From: Lactiplantibacillus fabifermentans DSM 21115
GTDB taxonomy: Bacteria; Bacillota; Bacilli; Lactobacillales; Lactobacillaceae
NCBI RefSeq assembly: GCF_000498955.2
Contig: NZ_AYGX02000166.1
Coordinates: forward strand, 1 to 56,910
Length of the DNA: 56,910 bases
Direction: 5' to 3'
The notes below the pieces were generated by a model. The model did not search any database. It had not been told where the DNA came from and saw only the letters and a program-made list of their open reading frames with translations. Numbering within the stretch: position 1 is the stretch's first letter; the number at the start of each line of letters is the position of its first letter. Positions 1-7,779 of the stretch are shown here, piece after piece. The translations under genes and the position numbers were made by a program.

Positions 1-12
1 GAAGCTGATCTT

Positions 13-46
13 TTTTGTCCGAACAGCGTTCGGATTAATTTTACAA
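13..46 (+). repeat. Left copy of an inverted repeat shared with the right end of the window
   Basis: The block from about 13 to 46 matches, in opposite orientation, the block at about 56863-56895. Both contain TTTGTCC, then a few differing bases, then a 24-base stretch beginning TTCGGATTAA and ending CAATCTACC with about 22 identities. On the plus strand the left copy reads in frame as FGLILQST and ends at a TGA at 95-97. The right copy reads FGLNLQST near the end of an open frame. The two may be 3' ends of paralogous genes, or a remnant of a duplication; too little sequence is visible to say which. Confidence 0.5.
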
Positions 47-104
47 TCTACCTTAAGTATGTCAATTTTGATACCATCAAACCGGACACCTACCTGATTT
101 CACA

Positions 105-518
105 TCAGCGTTCACTAAGCTGCGCATCATTTTGAAAAGATTGCCAGACCGGTACTAAGCGCCGTTCTTCAGCATCAGTTTGCACGCGTTGATCTTGTTC
201 TAATTCTCGTAAGGCATTGGCTGAAAGGCCAACCAATTTAGCAAAAGCAGGGATTGAAAGAGCGGCTAAGTGCCGAACGGCCTGTAATTGTTCCGGCGTC
301 AAGTACTGCTTGGCTTGCCGATAAGCCAGAAAATCTTGATGCACGTTTTCTTCCGGGTTATTAAAATCAACCCACAAATCACCTGCCACATCCTCCCAAT
401 AATGATGCCACACCTGTAAGTTGTCGACGTCACGCACCCGTGTTTGTTCATTAAGCCATCGTTCGGTATACCAATCGGTAGTATCTTTCTCAAGATTATA
501 GAATTTTTGCTTGCGCAT
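105..518 (-). CDS. Putative toxin-antitoxin partner protein with C-terminal HTH, copy 2
   Basis: A 137-residue protein with no known function that I recognise. It is a clear paralog of the product at 934-1344: both start with a KxFYN segment and share YTExW, HHYWxDxxGxxWxDF, PxEN, DFxAYR, YLxP and a C-terminal GLSxxxLxxIE/LE helix-turn-helix-like stretch (residues ~88-112). No cysteine pairs are present, so it is not an MqsA-type zinc-finger antitoxin. The start was set at the ATG at 518, seven bases after AGGAAGTGAG; an upstream GTG at 539 overlaps that ribosome binding site. It follows the MazE-like gene at 616-867, and the same pairing is repeated one step upstream. The HTH suggests DNA binding and autoregulation; the N-terminal 80 residues could be a toxin or a partner-binding domain. 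This is inference. Confidence 0.75.
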   Translation of the reverse strand: MRKQKFYNLEKDTTDWYTERWLNEQTRVRDVDNLQVWHHYWEDVAGDLWVDFNNPEENVHQDFLAYRQAKQYLTPEQLQAVRHLAALSIPAFAKLVGLSANALRELEQDQRVQTDAEERRLVPVWQSFQNDAQLSER

Positions 519-615
519 TATTAACTCACTTCCTAACACGACATTAACAATTAGGTTTCATCTCATCAATCGATAGTCCCACACCCATCCACGATAATCA
601 CCCAATGTTACCATT

Positions 616-867
616 TCAGTTCACTACCGACTGGCCCCAATCTAATTCGTGCTCACGCTGACCATCATCTGGCCAACCCGAAAACAACTCATGAATGTCT
701 CGTGGTTGATTTCGGTATGGGAGTAACACAATGGCATTATTCTTAATGACGAGGTCAAATTGCTGACGATCATCTAGGTTTAACTGCTTAAGAATCTCAC
801 GAGAAATCCTGATTGCTTTAGACTTCGCCAATCCTACCAGCCGAACTGGTTTATTGATTGATGACAA
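616..867 (-). CDS. MazE/AbrB-like antitoxin
   Basis: An 83-residue protein with a SpoVT-AbrB/MazE-type N-terminal DNA-binding fold: IRISREILKQL followed by a loop and IVLLP, residues ~19-51. The acidic C-terminal tail contains ELDWG, like the toxin-binding tail of PemI/MazE antitoxins (DWG-x-P/S-V). The start is a TTG at 867, nine bases after AGGAG; no ATG lies nearby in frame. No MazF-like toxin gene is adjacent. The next gene downstream (105-518) is instead an HTH protein whose paralog sits beside a YefM-like antitoxin. By family it should bind DNA and neutralise a partner; the actual partner is unknown. Confidence 0.75.
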   Translation of the reverse strand: MSSINKPVRLVGLAKSKAIRISREILKQLNLDDRQQFDLVIKNNAIVLLPYRNQPRDIHELFSGWPDDGQREHELDWGQSVVN

Positions 868-933
868 GGTATTAGTCTCCTGACTTTTTAATCAATAGTA
901 TCGACCTAAATTACAAGAAGCAGATCACATTTA

Positions 934-1344
934 CTATAACTCCAATCGACTCGTTTCAGCCGCATCGAACACTCGTCGCAACGCCGCGTCCTCAGCGCTT
1001 GTTTGCAGGCGCTCGTTTTTTTCAATCGCCTGCAACACAGCGACGGACAAACCACTAACCTGTGCCAAATCACTTAAATTCATTCGATATTGTTGACGAT
1101 AAGTTTGAATCTCACTTGGTTGCAAATAGTGGACCGCGAGCCGATAAGCTGTGAAATCTTCGAATAGATTCTCGAACGGATGGTCAAAATCCGTCCACTT
1201 GACGCCATTAGCATCAAGCCAATAATGATGTTTGACCCGGAGCTGTTTTTGATCCAATACTTGAACGAATTCAATCACCCACTGCTCCGTATAGCTAGCT
1301 GATTGTTCTAGTTCAGGATTATAAAATGTTTTTTGCACTGCCAT
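934..1344 (-). CDS. Putative toxin-antitoxin partner protein with C-terminal HTH, copy 1
   Basis: A 136-residue paralog of the 105-518 product, of the same length and collinear over its whole length. Shared features are KTFYN at the start, YTEQW, HHYWLDANGVKWTDF, PFEN, DFTAYR, YLQP and a C-terminal GLSVAVLQAIEKN helix-turn-helix segment with the conserved RLQT/RVQT after it. The start is the ATG at 1344 because AAGAGGA lies just upstream; a GTG at 1362 would put the ribosome binding site inside the gene. It follows the YefM-like antitoxin at 1457-1717 by about 110 bases. Function not recognised; the repeated pairing with antitoxin-like genes is the main clue. Confidence 0.75.
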   Translation of the reverse strand: MAVQKTFYNPELEQSASYTEQWVIEFVQVLDQKQLRVKHHYWLDANGVKWTDFDHPFENLFEDFTAYRLAVHYLQPSEIQTYRQQYRMNLSDLAQVSGLSVAVLQAIEKNERLQTSAEDAALRRVFDAAETSRLEL

Positions 1345-1456
1345 GCGCCATCCTCTTTTCACTTAACGATACGGAAAAACATTACATATTTGGCAATCGT
1401 GGACTTAATTGTGACCGCAGCTGTTTCAACTCGACTGACATCCGCTTAGAACCACT

Positions 1457-1717
1457 TCACAGATTGTCCCAATCAATATCATCAACATCTGTAAAGCCAT
1501 CGTTATTTTGTTCACGTGCTTTAACCTTAGCTAAGACTCCTTGACCGGCCAGATAAACCGTTGTTTGCAACGCCTGAAAGTCCTGCTTGCTGATTATCAC
1601 GGCATTCAAGGCATCATCGGGTTGCTGAATCGTTACTGGCTGATGGTTAGCAGTTACTTGTTCTAAAATTTGATAAAAGTCTTTTTGGGCCTGCGCGGGC
1701 GAATAGGTTGTTTGCAT
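1457..1717 (-). CDS. Phd/YefM-family antitoxin
   Basis: An 86-residue protein with the YefM/Phd pattern: an N-terminal MQTTYSPAQAQKDF stretch (strand then helix of the DNA-binding fold), then VTIQ, AVIISKQDFQALQTTVYL, and an acidic tail (DVDDIDWDNL) fit for toxin binding. The start is the ATG at 1717 after TTGGAGG; a TTG at 1732 overlaps the ribosome binding site. No YoeB/RelE-like toxin follows; the next gene is the HTH protein at 934-1344. A short imperfect palindrome (ACAACTGTATTGT, 1741-1753) lies upstream and could be an autoregulatory site, but the evidence is weak. Confidence 0.8.
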   Translation of the reverse strand: MQTTYSPAQAQKDFYQILEQVTANHQPVTIQQPDDALNAVIISKQDFQALQTTVYLAGQGVLAKVKAREQNNDGFTDVDDIDWDNL

Positions 1718-1862
1718 TCGATTAGCCTCCAATTTAATTTACAACTGTATTGTAGCTTAACTCAAAAAAAACGGCCATCTTTTGGGTACTGCTGTCAGCC
1801 AATCGAATTAAGGATTTCGCCAAAGCTTGCATCACGAACCTGCTAACCACGTCGATTGCAAA

Positions 1863-1892
1863 AAAACACCCAGTCCTCAGACTGAGTGCTTA
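1863..1892 (-). terminator. Rho-independent terminator after ctpA
   Basis: Read on the minus strand, CACTCAGTC and GACTGGGTG form a nine-pair stem with a TGAG loop, followed by a run of seven T. It sits directly after the ctpA stop and ends the transcript that comes from yozE-ctpA. Confidence 0.85.
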
Positions 1893-1898
1893 AAAAAA

Positions 1899-3413
1899 CT
1901 ATTTTTCCATCAACTTCAACGCGGCATTGTAAGCCCGGTCGTTGTCAGTGATTTTAGTGGCTAATTCCGTTTCCATCTTCGTCAAGGTGTTTTTATCCAT
2001 CTTACCGGTGACAGTGATCTTAGCGTGTTTTTGATATTGCTTAATGGCACTCGTCGTGGTCGTCCCGAAGTAGCCGTTGACCTTACCATCAAAGTAACCT
2101 AACGCCTTCAAATATTCTTGTAACGTCTTCACATTGTCATTGACGTTACCCGCCGTTAAGTTCTTAACACTACTAATCACGGTTAAGTTGGCGTAACTAG
2201 GTTCGCTAGCCTTAACGTTTGGCGTTAAGCCCTTCTTGTTGATCCACGTGCCATTTGGCGTCAACCACTTGGCAATCGTAATCTTCATTTCCGTCTTGTC
2301 ACTAAATGACGTGACGGTTTGGACGGTCCCTTTACCGTATGACTGTGAACCGACTAACTTCGCGTTGCCGGATTGTTGCAAGGCGGCCGAGAAGATTTCG
2401 GCGGCCGAAGCACTCCCACCATCAATTAAGACCGTGGTTGGCTTAGTTTCCTTGAAACCACCATCATACTTCTTACCAGCCACATATTTTTCAGCGGCGG
2501 CACCACGGGTTTGCACTTGCATGATGGTCTTGCCGTCTTTCAGGAAGATGGATGCCATCTTCAAGGCGGCCGTCATCAAGCCACCCGGGTTGCCCCGCAT
2601 GTCGATGATCAGCTTCTTAGCACCTTTTTTATCCAAGGCTTTTAAAGCCGTCTTGAATTCTTTAGCGGTGTTCGTTGAGAAAGTTGAAACCGTGATATAA
2701 CCAATCTTCTTGCTCCCGCCAACCATCTTGTAGTTAACCGTAGTCACCGGAATCTTAGCCCGCTTCAATGTAACGTTGAAGGTCTTGCCGCCCCGTTCGA
2801 TTTCAAGCTTAACGGTCGTCCCGACTTTGCCGCGCATTTTATTGACGGCTTCGGTCAAGGTCAAGCCAGCAATCGACTTGCCGTTAACTTTCTTGATGAT
2901 ATCTTTCGGCTTCAGACCAGCCTTCTTCGCTGGCGTGCCGGCGATTGGTGAAATGATTTGAATATAGCTCCCGGACTTTTGAACTTGCGCCCCAATCCCA
3001 GAAAATGAACTGTCAATCGTGTCATTCAAGCTTTCGGTTTCACTCTTATCCATGTATTCGGAGAACTTATCCCCCAAAGAACTGACCATCCCATTGATGG
3101 CGCCGTTCGCTAACTTGTTAGCATTGACCGGCTTGTAGTAGTTCTCACTGATGGTCGAGTAGACCGACTGAATCTTCTTCATCGCGGCACTCGTTTGTTG
3201 CATGTTATTGATTTCTTGGGTCACAGCGCGACCTAAGAACCAATACGTGCCCCCAATCCCCACGCCTAACGCGACAATAATGGAAATAATGTAAGTCCAT
3301 AACCCGACGCGGCGTTTAGGCCGATTTTTCTTCGACTTCAAATGTGGATTTTGTCCGGCATCGTCCGTCTTGGCTGCTGGTGTGACTTGTGGATCTTTAG
3401 GTTCCTCTGGCAT
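1899..3413 (-). CDS. ctpA: S41 carboxyl-terminal processing protease
   Basis: A 504-residue membrane-anchored serine protease that trims C-termini of extracytoplasmic proteins. A basic, Pro/Lys-rich cytoplasmic stretch (1-36) is followed by one membrane segment (~37-61). A PDZ domain (~130-205) then precedes the S41 peptidase core (~235-400) and a peptidoglycan_binding_1 domain (~420-490). The catalytic Ser is S336 in GGSASAAE and the Lys is K361 in SYGKG, 25 residues apart as in Prc/CtpB. The peptidoglycan-binding tail ties it to the wall. It starts with ATG after GAAAGAGGA and is followed by a strong terminator. Confidence 0.95.
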   Translation of the reverse strand: MPEEPKDPQVTPAAKTDDAGQNPHLKSKKNRPKRRVGLWTYIISIIVALGVGIGGTYWFLGRAVTQEINNMQQTSAAMKKIQSVYSTISENYYKPVNANKLANGAINGMVSSLGDKFSEYMDKSETESLNDTIDSSFSGIGAQVQKSGSYIQIISPIAGTPAKKAGLKPKDIIKKVNGKSIAGLTLTEAVNKMRGKVGTTVKLEIERGGKTFNVTLKRAKIPVTTVNYKMVGGSKKIGYITVSTFSTNTAKEFKTALKALDKKGAKKLIIDMRGNPGGLMTAALKMASIFLKDGKTIMQVQTRGAAAEKYVAGKKYDGGFKETKPTTVLIDGGSASAAEIFSAALQQSGNAKLVGSQSYGKGTVQTVTSFSDKTEMKITIAKWLTPNGTWINKKGLTPNVKASEPSYANLTVISSVKNLTAGNVNDNVKTLQEYLKALGYFDGKVNGYFGTTTTSAIKQYQKHAKITVTGKMDKNTLTKMETELATKITDNDRAYNAALKLMEK

Positions 3414-3445
3414 GCCAAAAATCCTCTTTCCCTAACTAAAATTGG

Positions 3446-3667
3446 TTATGCTTCACTCGCAAGATAGGCTTGCCAGGCTTCATCGAAGATGGTCATGCCT
3501 GGTAAGTATCCCGCATTGAGCTCTAAATATTGCGAGACTTCGTGGAAATCCTTACTTTGTTTCGGAAACGCCTGGTCAAAAAACGCGTTATTGGCGAATT
3601 CGGCCACCGCTTCCGTACTGTCAGGATTTCGTTGCGTCATTAAATATTGATAAAACGTTTTGTGCAT
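3446..3667 (-). CDS. yozE: YozE SAM-like family protein
   Basis: A 73-residue protein with the UPF0346/YozE pattern: [13 protein letters not shown] at the start, [15 protein letters not shown] in the middle, and [16 protein letters not shown] at the end. It is a small, acidic, SAM-like helical protein of unknown biochemical role, common in Bacilli. I took the ATG at 3667 because GTGAGGCG lies just before it; a GTG at 3679 is also in frame but overlaps that site. It follows ypmS with almost no gap, so the two are probably co-transcribed. Confidence 0.88.
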   Translation of the reverse strand: MHKTFYQYLMTQRNPDSTEAVAEFANNAFFDQAFPKQSKDFHEVSQYLELNAGYLPGMTIFDEAWQAYLASEA

Positions 3668-3678
3668 GATTCGCCTCA

Positions 3679-4329
3679 CTAATTACTACTACTCTTTGGA
3701 ATGTGCATTTCAAACTTGAAGACGTTGTTCTTCAAGTCTAATTTATCGACGCTATAACGCACGTCATTTTTACCGACTAACTTGTTCAAGTATAAATCAA
3801 TCGTCTTACTCTTGGCATTCATCTTGACCCAACTAGGAATCTTGTAATTATTGTTGATGTAGTTGATGACAAAACTAATTGGTAACGACATCGTCCCAAC
3901 GGATAACTTCGTGGCCTTCAATGAGATATTCCCATTACTAATGACGCTCGGTTGCATCGTAATTACGAATGAAACACTTTGACCTAAAATCTTAGTCGTT
4001 CCAAGTAAGTAAGCCCCGTCGGAACGAACGACAAACTTGTATTTCAAATCTTGATCTTTTTGTAAATCCGTCAAGTAGTATGATGCTAACGCGTTTAATT
4101 GTTGCCGGTTCATGGTGATGGGCACACTTGCGGCGCTGGAACTGGACTTCGTATTTTCGACCGTCGTATTCGACGAGCTCATGACTTGGGTGCCAAAATA
4201 AGCGCCGGTCCCAATAATTAATGCAATCAAGACAATGGCGACCCATTTCCAAATATTAATGGGGCCTTTGGGTGCTTTTGCCTTGGCTGGGGCCGCGGCC
4301 TTCTTTTCTGATCGTTGTTGTTCGCGCAT
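3679..4329 (-). CDS. ypmS: YpmS family (DUF2140) membrane-anchored protein
   Basis: A 216-residue protein with a Lys/Ala-rich N-terminus (1-24), one membrane helix (~28-48), a Ser-rich linker and an extracellular domain with the DUF2140 pattern ([13 protein letters not shown], then the [19 protein letters not shown] region). Function is unknown; in Bacilli it lies beside ypmR, as here. The start is an ATG after AAGGGGGA. The gap to ypmR is only 16 bases, so one transcript is likely for ypmR, ypmS and yozE. Confidence 0.88.
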   Translation of the reverse strand: MREQQRSEKKAAAPAKAKAPKGPINIWKWVAIVLIALIIGTGAYFGTQVMSSSNTTVENTKSSSSAASVPITMNRQQLNALASYYLTDLQKDQDLKYKFVVRSDGAYLLGTTKILGQSVSFVITMQPSVISNGNISLKATKLSVGTMSLPISFVINYINNNYKIPSWVKMNAKSKTIDLYLNKLVGKNDVRYSVDKLDLKNNVFKFEMHIPKSSSN

Positions 4330-4345
4330 ATCGCGTCCCCCTTAT

Positions 4346-5284
4346 TTATTTTTTGAGTAACCAAGCATCGTGCGCCATCATCGTTTGATAAAGTTTCTTC
4401 GTGAACACCGCGTATCCAGTCTTATTCGGATGGAAGTTATCACTATTTGAAATCAAATCATTATCTTTCGACTTAGCACTCAATGCTGAACTAATCGTCG
4501 CATTGGTAATCGTGGTTAAATCCGTGCTATTGGACGCTTTCTTCAACGCCTTGATCTGCGCCGCGGTCTTATATTGGCCGTGCGACATCGTCCAGTTGAT
4601 ATCCATAAAGTACGTATGATTATACGAACTAATCGTGGTCTTCGTCTGGTCGTTCCACTGACTAATATAGTGCGTGATCGACGTGACATTCGGGAAGTTC
4701 ACATAAATTGGATTATAAATGCTAAACACAAAAATTGATGCATTTTTATTTAATCCTTGTATTTTATCAAATAACTTCTTTAATTTAGCCGCGTATTCCG
4801 TTTGGGCCTTGGCGACCGTCGAATTATTTTTGGCGGTGCTCGTTGACGTAATCGAACCTTCTAACGTTTGTAACAAATCGTTACCACCAACCGTGACGGT
4901 AATTACATCGGCGTTAGCAATTTCTTTTTGTAACGTGGTCGACTTGTTGATCCGCGCTAAAATCTGATCACTACGGTCACCAGATTTGCCAGCATTGGTT
5001 GTGCTGACCGTCAAATTCTGCTTCTTTTCAAGCATCGTTTTGATTTGGCCGACATAGCCGCCTTCGCTTTGGTCACCGACACCTTGTGTGAGGGAATCAC
5101 CCACGGCCACCAAGCTAATCTTTTTCTTATGCGCCACCGTTGTTTTCGTCGTTTTTTTCGACGAAGTACTGCTCGTTGTCGAGTTAGTGGTCGGGTTCAT
5201 GAAGTGATGAACACCCCAAAAGACGCCGGCCGCCAAGACGGCCACAATCAGGACGACTTTGACGCCTTCCCATAATTTATGCAT
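4346..5284 (-). CDS. ypmR: SGNH/GDSL-type lipase or esterase, YpmR-like
   Basis: A 312-residue exported SGNH hydrolase. A membrane-spanning N-terminal segment (~8-28) is followed by a Ser/Thr-rich linker. Block I is VAVGDSLTQG with nucleophile S64, block III is GGND near residue 134, and the Asp-His dyad lies in NFHPNKTGY near residue 287. The enzyme would face the cell surface and cleave an ester, but the substrate cannot be told from the sequence. Downstream it is tightly linked to ypmS. Codon use and length are ordinary for the family. Confidence 0.9.
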   Translation of the reverse strand: MHKLWEGVKVVLIVAVLAAGVFWGVHHFMNPTTNSTTSSTSSKKTTKTTVAHKKKISLVAVGDSLTQGVGDQSEGGYVGQIKTMLEKKQNLTVSTTNAGKSGDRSDQILARINKSTTLQKEIANADVITVTVGGNDLLQTLEGSITSTSTAKNNSTVAKAQTEYAAKLKKLFDKIQGLNKNASIFVFSIYNPIYVNFPNVTSITHYISQWNDQTKTTISSYNHTYFMDINWTMSHGQYKTAAQIKALKKASNSTDLTTITNATISSALSAKSKDNDLISNSDNFHPNKTGYAVFTKKLYQTMMAHDAWLLKK

Positions 5285-5359
5285 GCAATTCTAGCAACCT
5301 TTCTACCTTTGACTCAGATATGCAAAAGGAGCGCTACCATCGCGCCCCCTATGCCGTTA

Positions 5360-6208
5360 TTAAAGTGCTTGCGTGTGGTATTCGACCGCAAAAGCCCCCG
5401 GACCACCATGGGTCGCGATAATCGGCACCGTGGGTTGCACACTAACTTTTAAATTTGGTAACGCCGCTTGTAAACGCGTCTTATATTCTTCACAACGTTC
5501 TGCCACGCCGACGTGCGAAATAGCGACTTCAACCACGTTCGGGGTATTAATAATATCTTCTAAAATTTTATCAAAGAATTTATTGATCGATTTGACCCCG
5601 CGGCCTTTCATTTTAACATCTAAGGCGCCGTTATCGACTTCCAAAGCCACCTTAACGTTAAGTAAGTTACTAATCGCACCCGTCATGCGACTAATGCGGC
5701 CCCCAGCAACTAAATTATCCAAGGTCATGACGCCCATAAATAATTTGGTATGCGCTTGGGTCGCGTGCACGATGTCAATCACGGCTTGCTTGTCAGCGCC
5801 AGTTTGCGCTAACTTGGCCGCATTAACAACTTGAAAAGCCATCGCACGGTCAGTCGTTTTGGCATCAATGACCGTGACATCGGTTTTCGTAATCGAAGCG
5901 GCTTGTTCAGCGGTATGCACCGTCCCCGAAATAGCTTCCAACATGTTAATGCAAACCACATCACTGCCGTCGGCCCCTAATTTATCAAACGTTTCAATGA
6001 ACGTCCCTAACGCGGGTTGACTCGTCTTAGGTAACGACTTGGCCGTGGCCATCTTGTCAATAAACTCGTCGCGCGTAATGGTTTCATCTTCGACATAAAT
6101 CGTGCCATCGATCATAACAGTCAATGGAATCACGGTAATATCGTATTTTTGAACTTCTTCATCAGTCAAATTCGCTGATGAATCCGTCACAATTTTGGTT
6201 TTCGTCAT
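5360..6208 (-). CDS. DegV family fatty-acid-binding protein
   Basis: A 282-residue DegV/FakB-type protein. The N-terminal signature KIVTDSSANL and the motif SLPKTSQPALGTF (around residue 65) form the fatty-acid pocket of the family, and a C-terminal HGGPGAFAVEYH stretch is typical. Members carry a fatty acid to the FakA kinase for phosphorylation; no fakA is in the window. I took the ATG at 6208, where the family homology begins, instead of the in-frame codon at 6301, which adds 31 residues unlike the family. It sits next to dfrA. Confidence 0.9.
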   Translation of the reverse strand: MTKTKIVTDSSANLTDEEVQKYDITVIPLTVMIDGTIYVEDETITRDEFIDKMATAKSLPKTSQPALGTFIETFDKLGADGSDVVCINMLEAISGTVHTAEQAASITKTDVTVIDAKTTDRAMAFQVVNAAKLAQTGADKQAVIDIVHATQAHTKLFMGVMTLDNLVAGGRISRMTGAISNLLNVKVALEVDNGALDVKMKGRGVKSINKFFDKILEDIINTPNVVEVAISHVGVAERCEEYKTRLQAALPNLKVSVQPTVPIIATHGGPGAFAVEYHTQAL

Positions 6209-6315
6209 ACTTTGCCACGCTTTCTTAAACTTGTATGGTTTTACGTAACCATTACAATAAATTAATGCTTTCAGTATAGCAGAAATGGCCGTTACTTTCA
6301 CTTCTTCACCGCGAA

Positions 6316-6804
6316 TTACCCGCGAACATAGTCTTCAAACTGAAAACGATACGGATTCTTAACATCTGTTACCCCGGCTTGGCGATCAACTAAATGCCAA
6401 TTGGTATAATCGATAGTCGGCATCCATGTGTCACCACTAAAAGTGTCATCAATGATAGTCCGGTATAACCGGTCGGCTTTTGGTAATACCGCCTCGAAAA
6501 CTTGACTGCCACCAATGACAAAAATCATTTCATTCGGTCGGGCCGCGTCTAACGCCCATAATTCGTCAATCGAATGTAACTGTTCAACACCCGCCGGTAA
6601 CGTTAAATCTTGACGGGATAACACCATGTTTTCCCGATGAGGTAACGGCTTTTTGAAGCCCGCAAAGGTCGTATGGCCCATCACAATTTTATGGTCAAGG
6701 GTCAATTGTTTGAAGCGTTTCAAATCAGCCGGGAGATGCCATGGTAATTGACCAGCATTACCAATCAAACCGTTTTGATCTTGTGCCCAAATCAATGCAA
6801 TCAT
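6316..6804 (-). CDS. dfrA: Dihydrofolate reductase
   Basis: A 162-residue enzyme that reduces dihydrofolate to tetrahydrofolate with NADPH. Visible motifs are IALIWAQDQNGLIG at the start, LPWHLPADLKRFK with the catalytic acid D27, the cofactor site GHTTF, and VIGGSQVFEAVLP. The length is normal. It lies nine bases after thyA, so the two form the usual thymidylate unit: thyA makes dihydrofolate and this enzyme recycles it. Confidence 0.97.
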   Translation of the reverse strand: MIALIWAQDQNGLIGNAGQLPWHLPADLKRFKQLTLDHKIVMGHTTFAGFKKPLPHRENMVLSRQDLTLPAGVEQLHSIDELWALDAARPNEMIFVIGGSQVFEAVLPKADRLYRTIIDDTFSGDTWMPTIDYTNWHLVDRQAGVTDVKNPYRFQFEDYVRG

Positions 6805-6813
6805 GGGGTCCTC

Positions 6814-7764
6814 CTAAATGGCGACCGGCGCTTTGATAGCCGGCGCTGGGTCATAACCCGTTAGTTTAATATCACTCATTTGATAATCAAAAATACTGTC
6901 GTGGGCCCCGCTTAGTTCCAATTGTGGTGCCGCTTTGGGAGTCCGACTAAGTTGTTCTTTGATTTGGTCGATATGATTCGTATAAATATGCGCATCACCG
7001 AGCGTATGCACAAAGTCGCCAACTACTAAGCCGGTTTCCTTGGCAATCAGATGCGTCAACAACGCGTAGCTGGCAATATTGAAAGGCACGCCTAAGAAGA
7101 CATCGCCGGAACGTTGATAAAGTTGACAGCTCAACTTACCATCCGCTACATAAAATTGGAATAAGGTGTGACAAGGTGGTAAGGCCATACTTGGCACATC
7201 TTCGGGATTCCAAGCCGACACGATTAACCGCCGTGAATCCGGGGTCTTTTTGATCATGTCGATCACATTGGCGATTTGGTCAATCGTTTCGCCGTTACGG
7301 GTTTGCCAGTGCCGCCACTGTGCGCCGTAAACATCCCCAAGATTACCAAATTTATCCGCAAAGGCTTGGTCATTTAAGATGCGGTCATCAAATAACTGCA
7401 TCTGTTCATGATAAATTGGCGCAAAATCGGCATCGTCTAAGCGGCGGTGTTCAAAGTTCGTCATATCAGGGCCTTGGTAATCCGCACTAGTCACCCAATT
7501 TTTAAACGCCCATTCATCCCAAATATGGTTGCGATGTTGCAATAAGTATTGAATGTTCGTATCGCCGTGCAAAAACCATAACAATTCACTTTTAATCAGA
7601 CCAAATGGGACCTTTTTGGTAGTCAATAACGGAAAACCTTCCGCTAAATTAAAACGCATCTGATAACCAAACACACTATAAGTCCCGGTACCGGTCCGAT
7701 CATCTTTATACGTGCCATGGTCCAAAATTTCGCGCGCTAAGTTCAAGTAACTGTCTTCTAACAT
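6814..7764 (-). CDS. thyA: Thymidylate synthase
   Basis: A 316-residue enzyme that methylates dUMP to dTMP using methylene-tetrahydrofolate. The catalytic cysteine is C198 in [11 protein letters not shown]; other landmarks are the Arg near the N-terminus (DDRTGTGT) and the dUMP site [17 protein letters not shown]. The family insertion around residues 85-135 is present, and both length and Cys number match the well-known Lactobacillus casei enzyme. It is followed at once by dfrA, and it lies 15 bases after the ABC-F gene. Confidence 0.97.
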   Translation of the reverse strand: MLEDSYLNLAREILDHGTYKDDRTGTGTYSVFGYQMRFNLAEGFPLLTTKKVPFGLIKSELLWFLHGDTNIQYLLQHRNHIWDEWAFKNWVTSADYQGPDMTNFEHRRLDDADFAPIYHEQMQLFDDRILNDQAFADKFGNLGDVYGAQWRHWQTRNGETIDQIANVIDMIKKTPDSRRLIVSAWNPEDVPSMALPPCHTLFQFYVADGKLSCQLYQRSGDVFLGVPFNIASYALLTHLIAKETGLVVGDFVHTLGDAHIYTNHIDQIKEQLSRTPKAAPQLELSGAHDSIFDYQMSDIKLTGYDPAPAIKAPVAI

Positions 7765-7779
7765 GTGAGGGCTCCTCTC

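Noticed and set aside
2236-2961. Plus-strand open frames opposite ctpA
   Set aside because: They are antisense to a well-supported gene, have no family features and reflect its codon bias.
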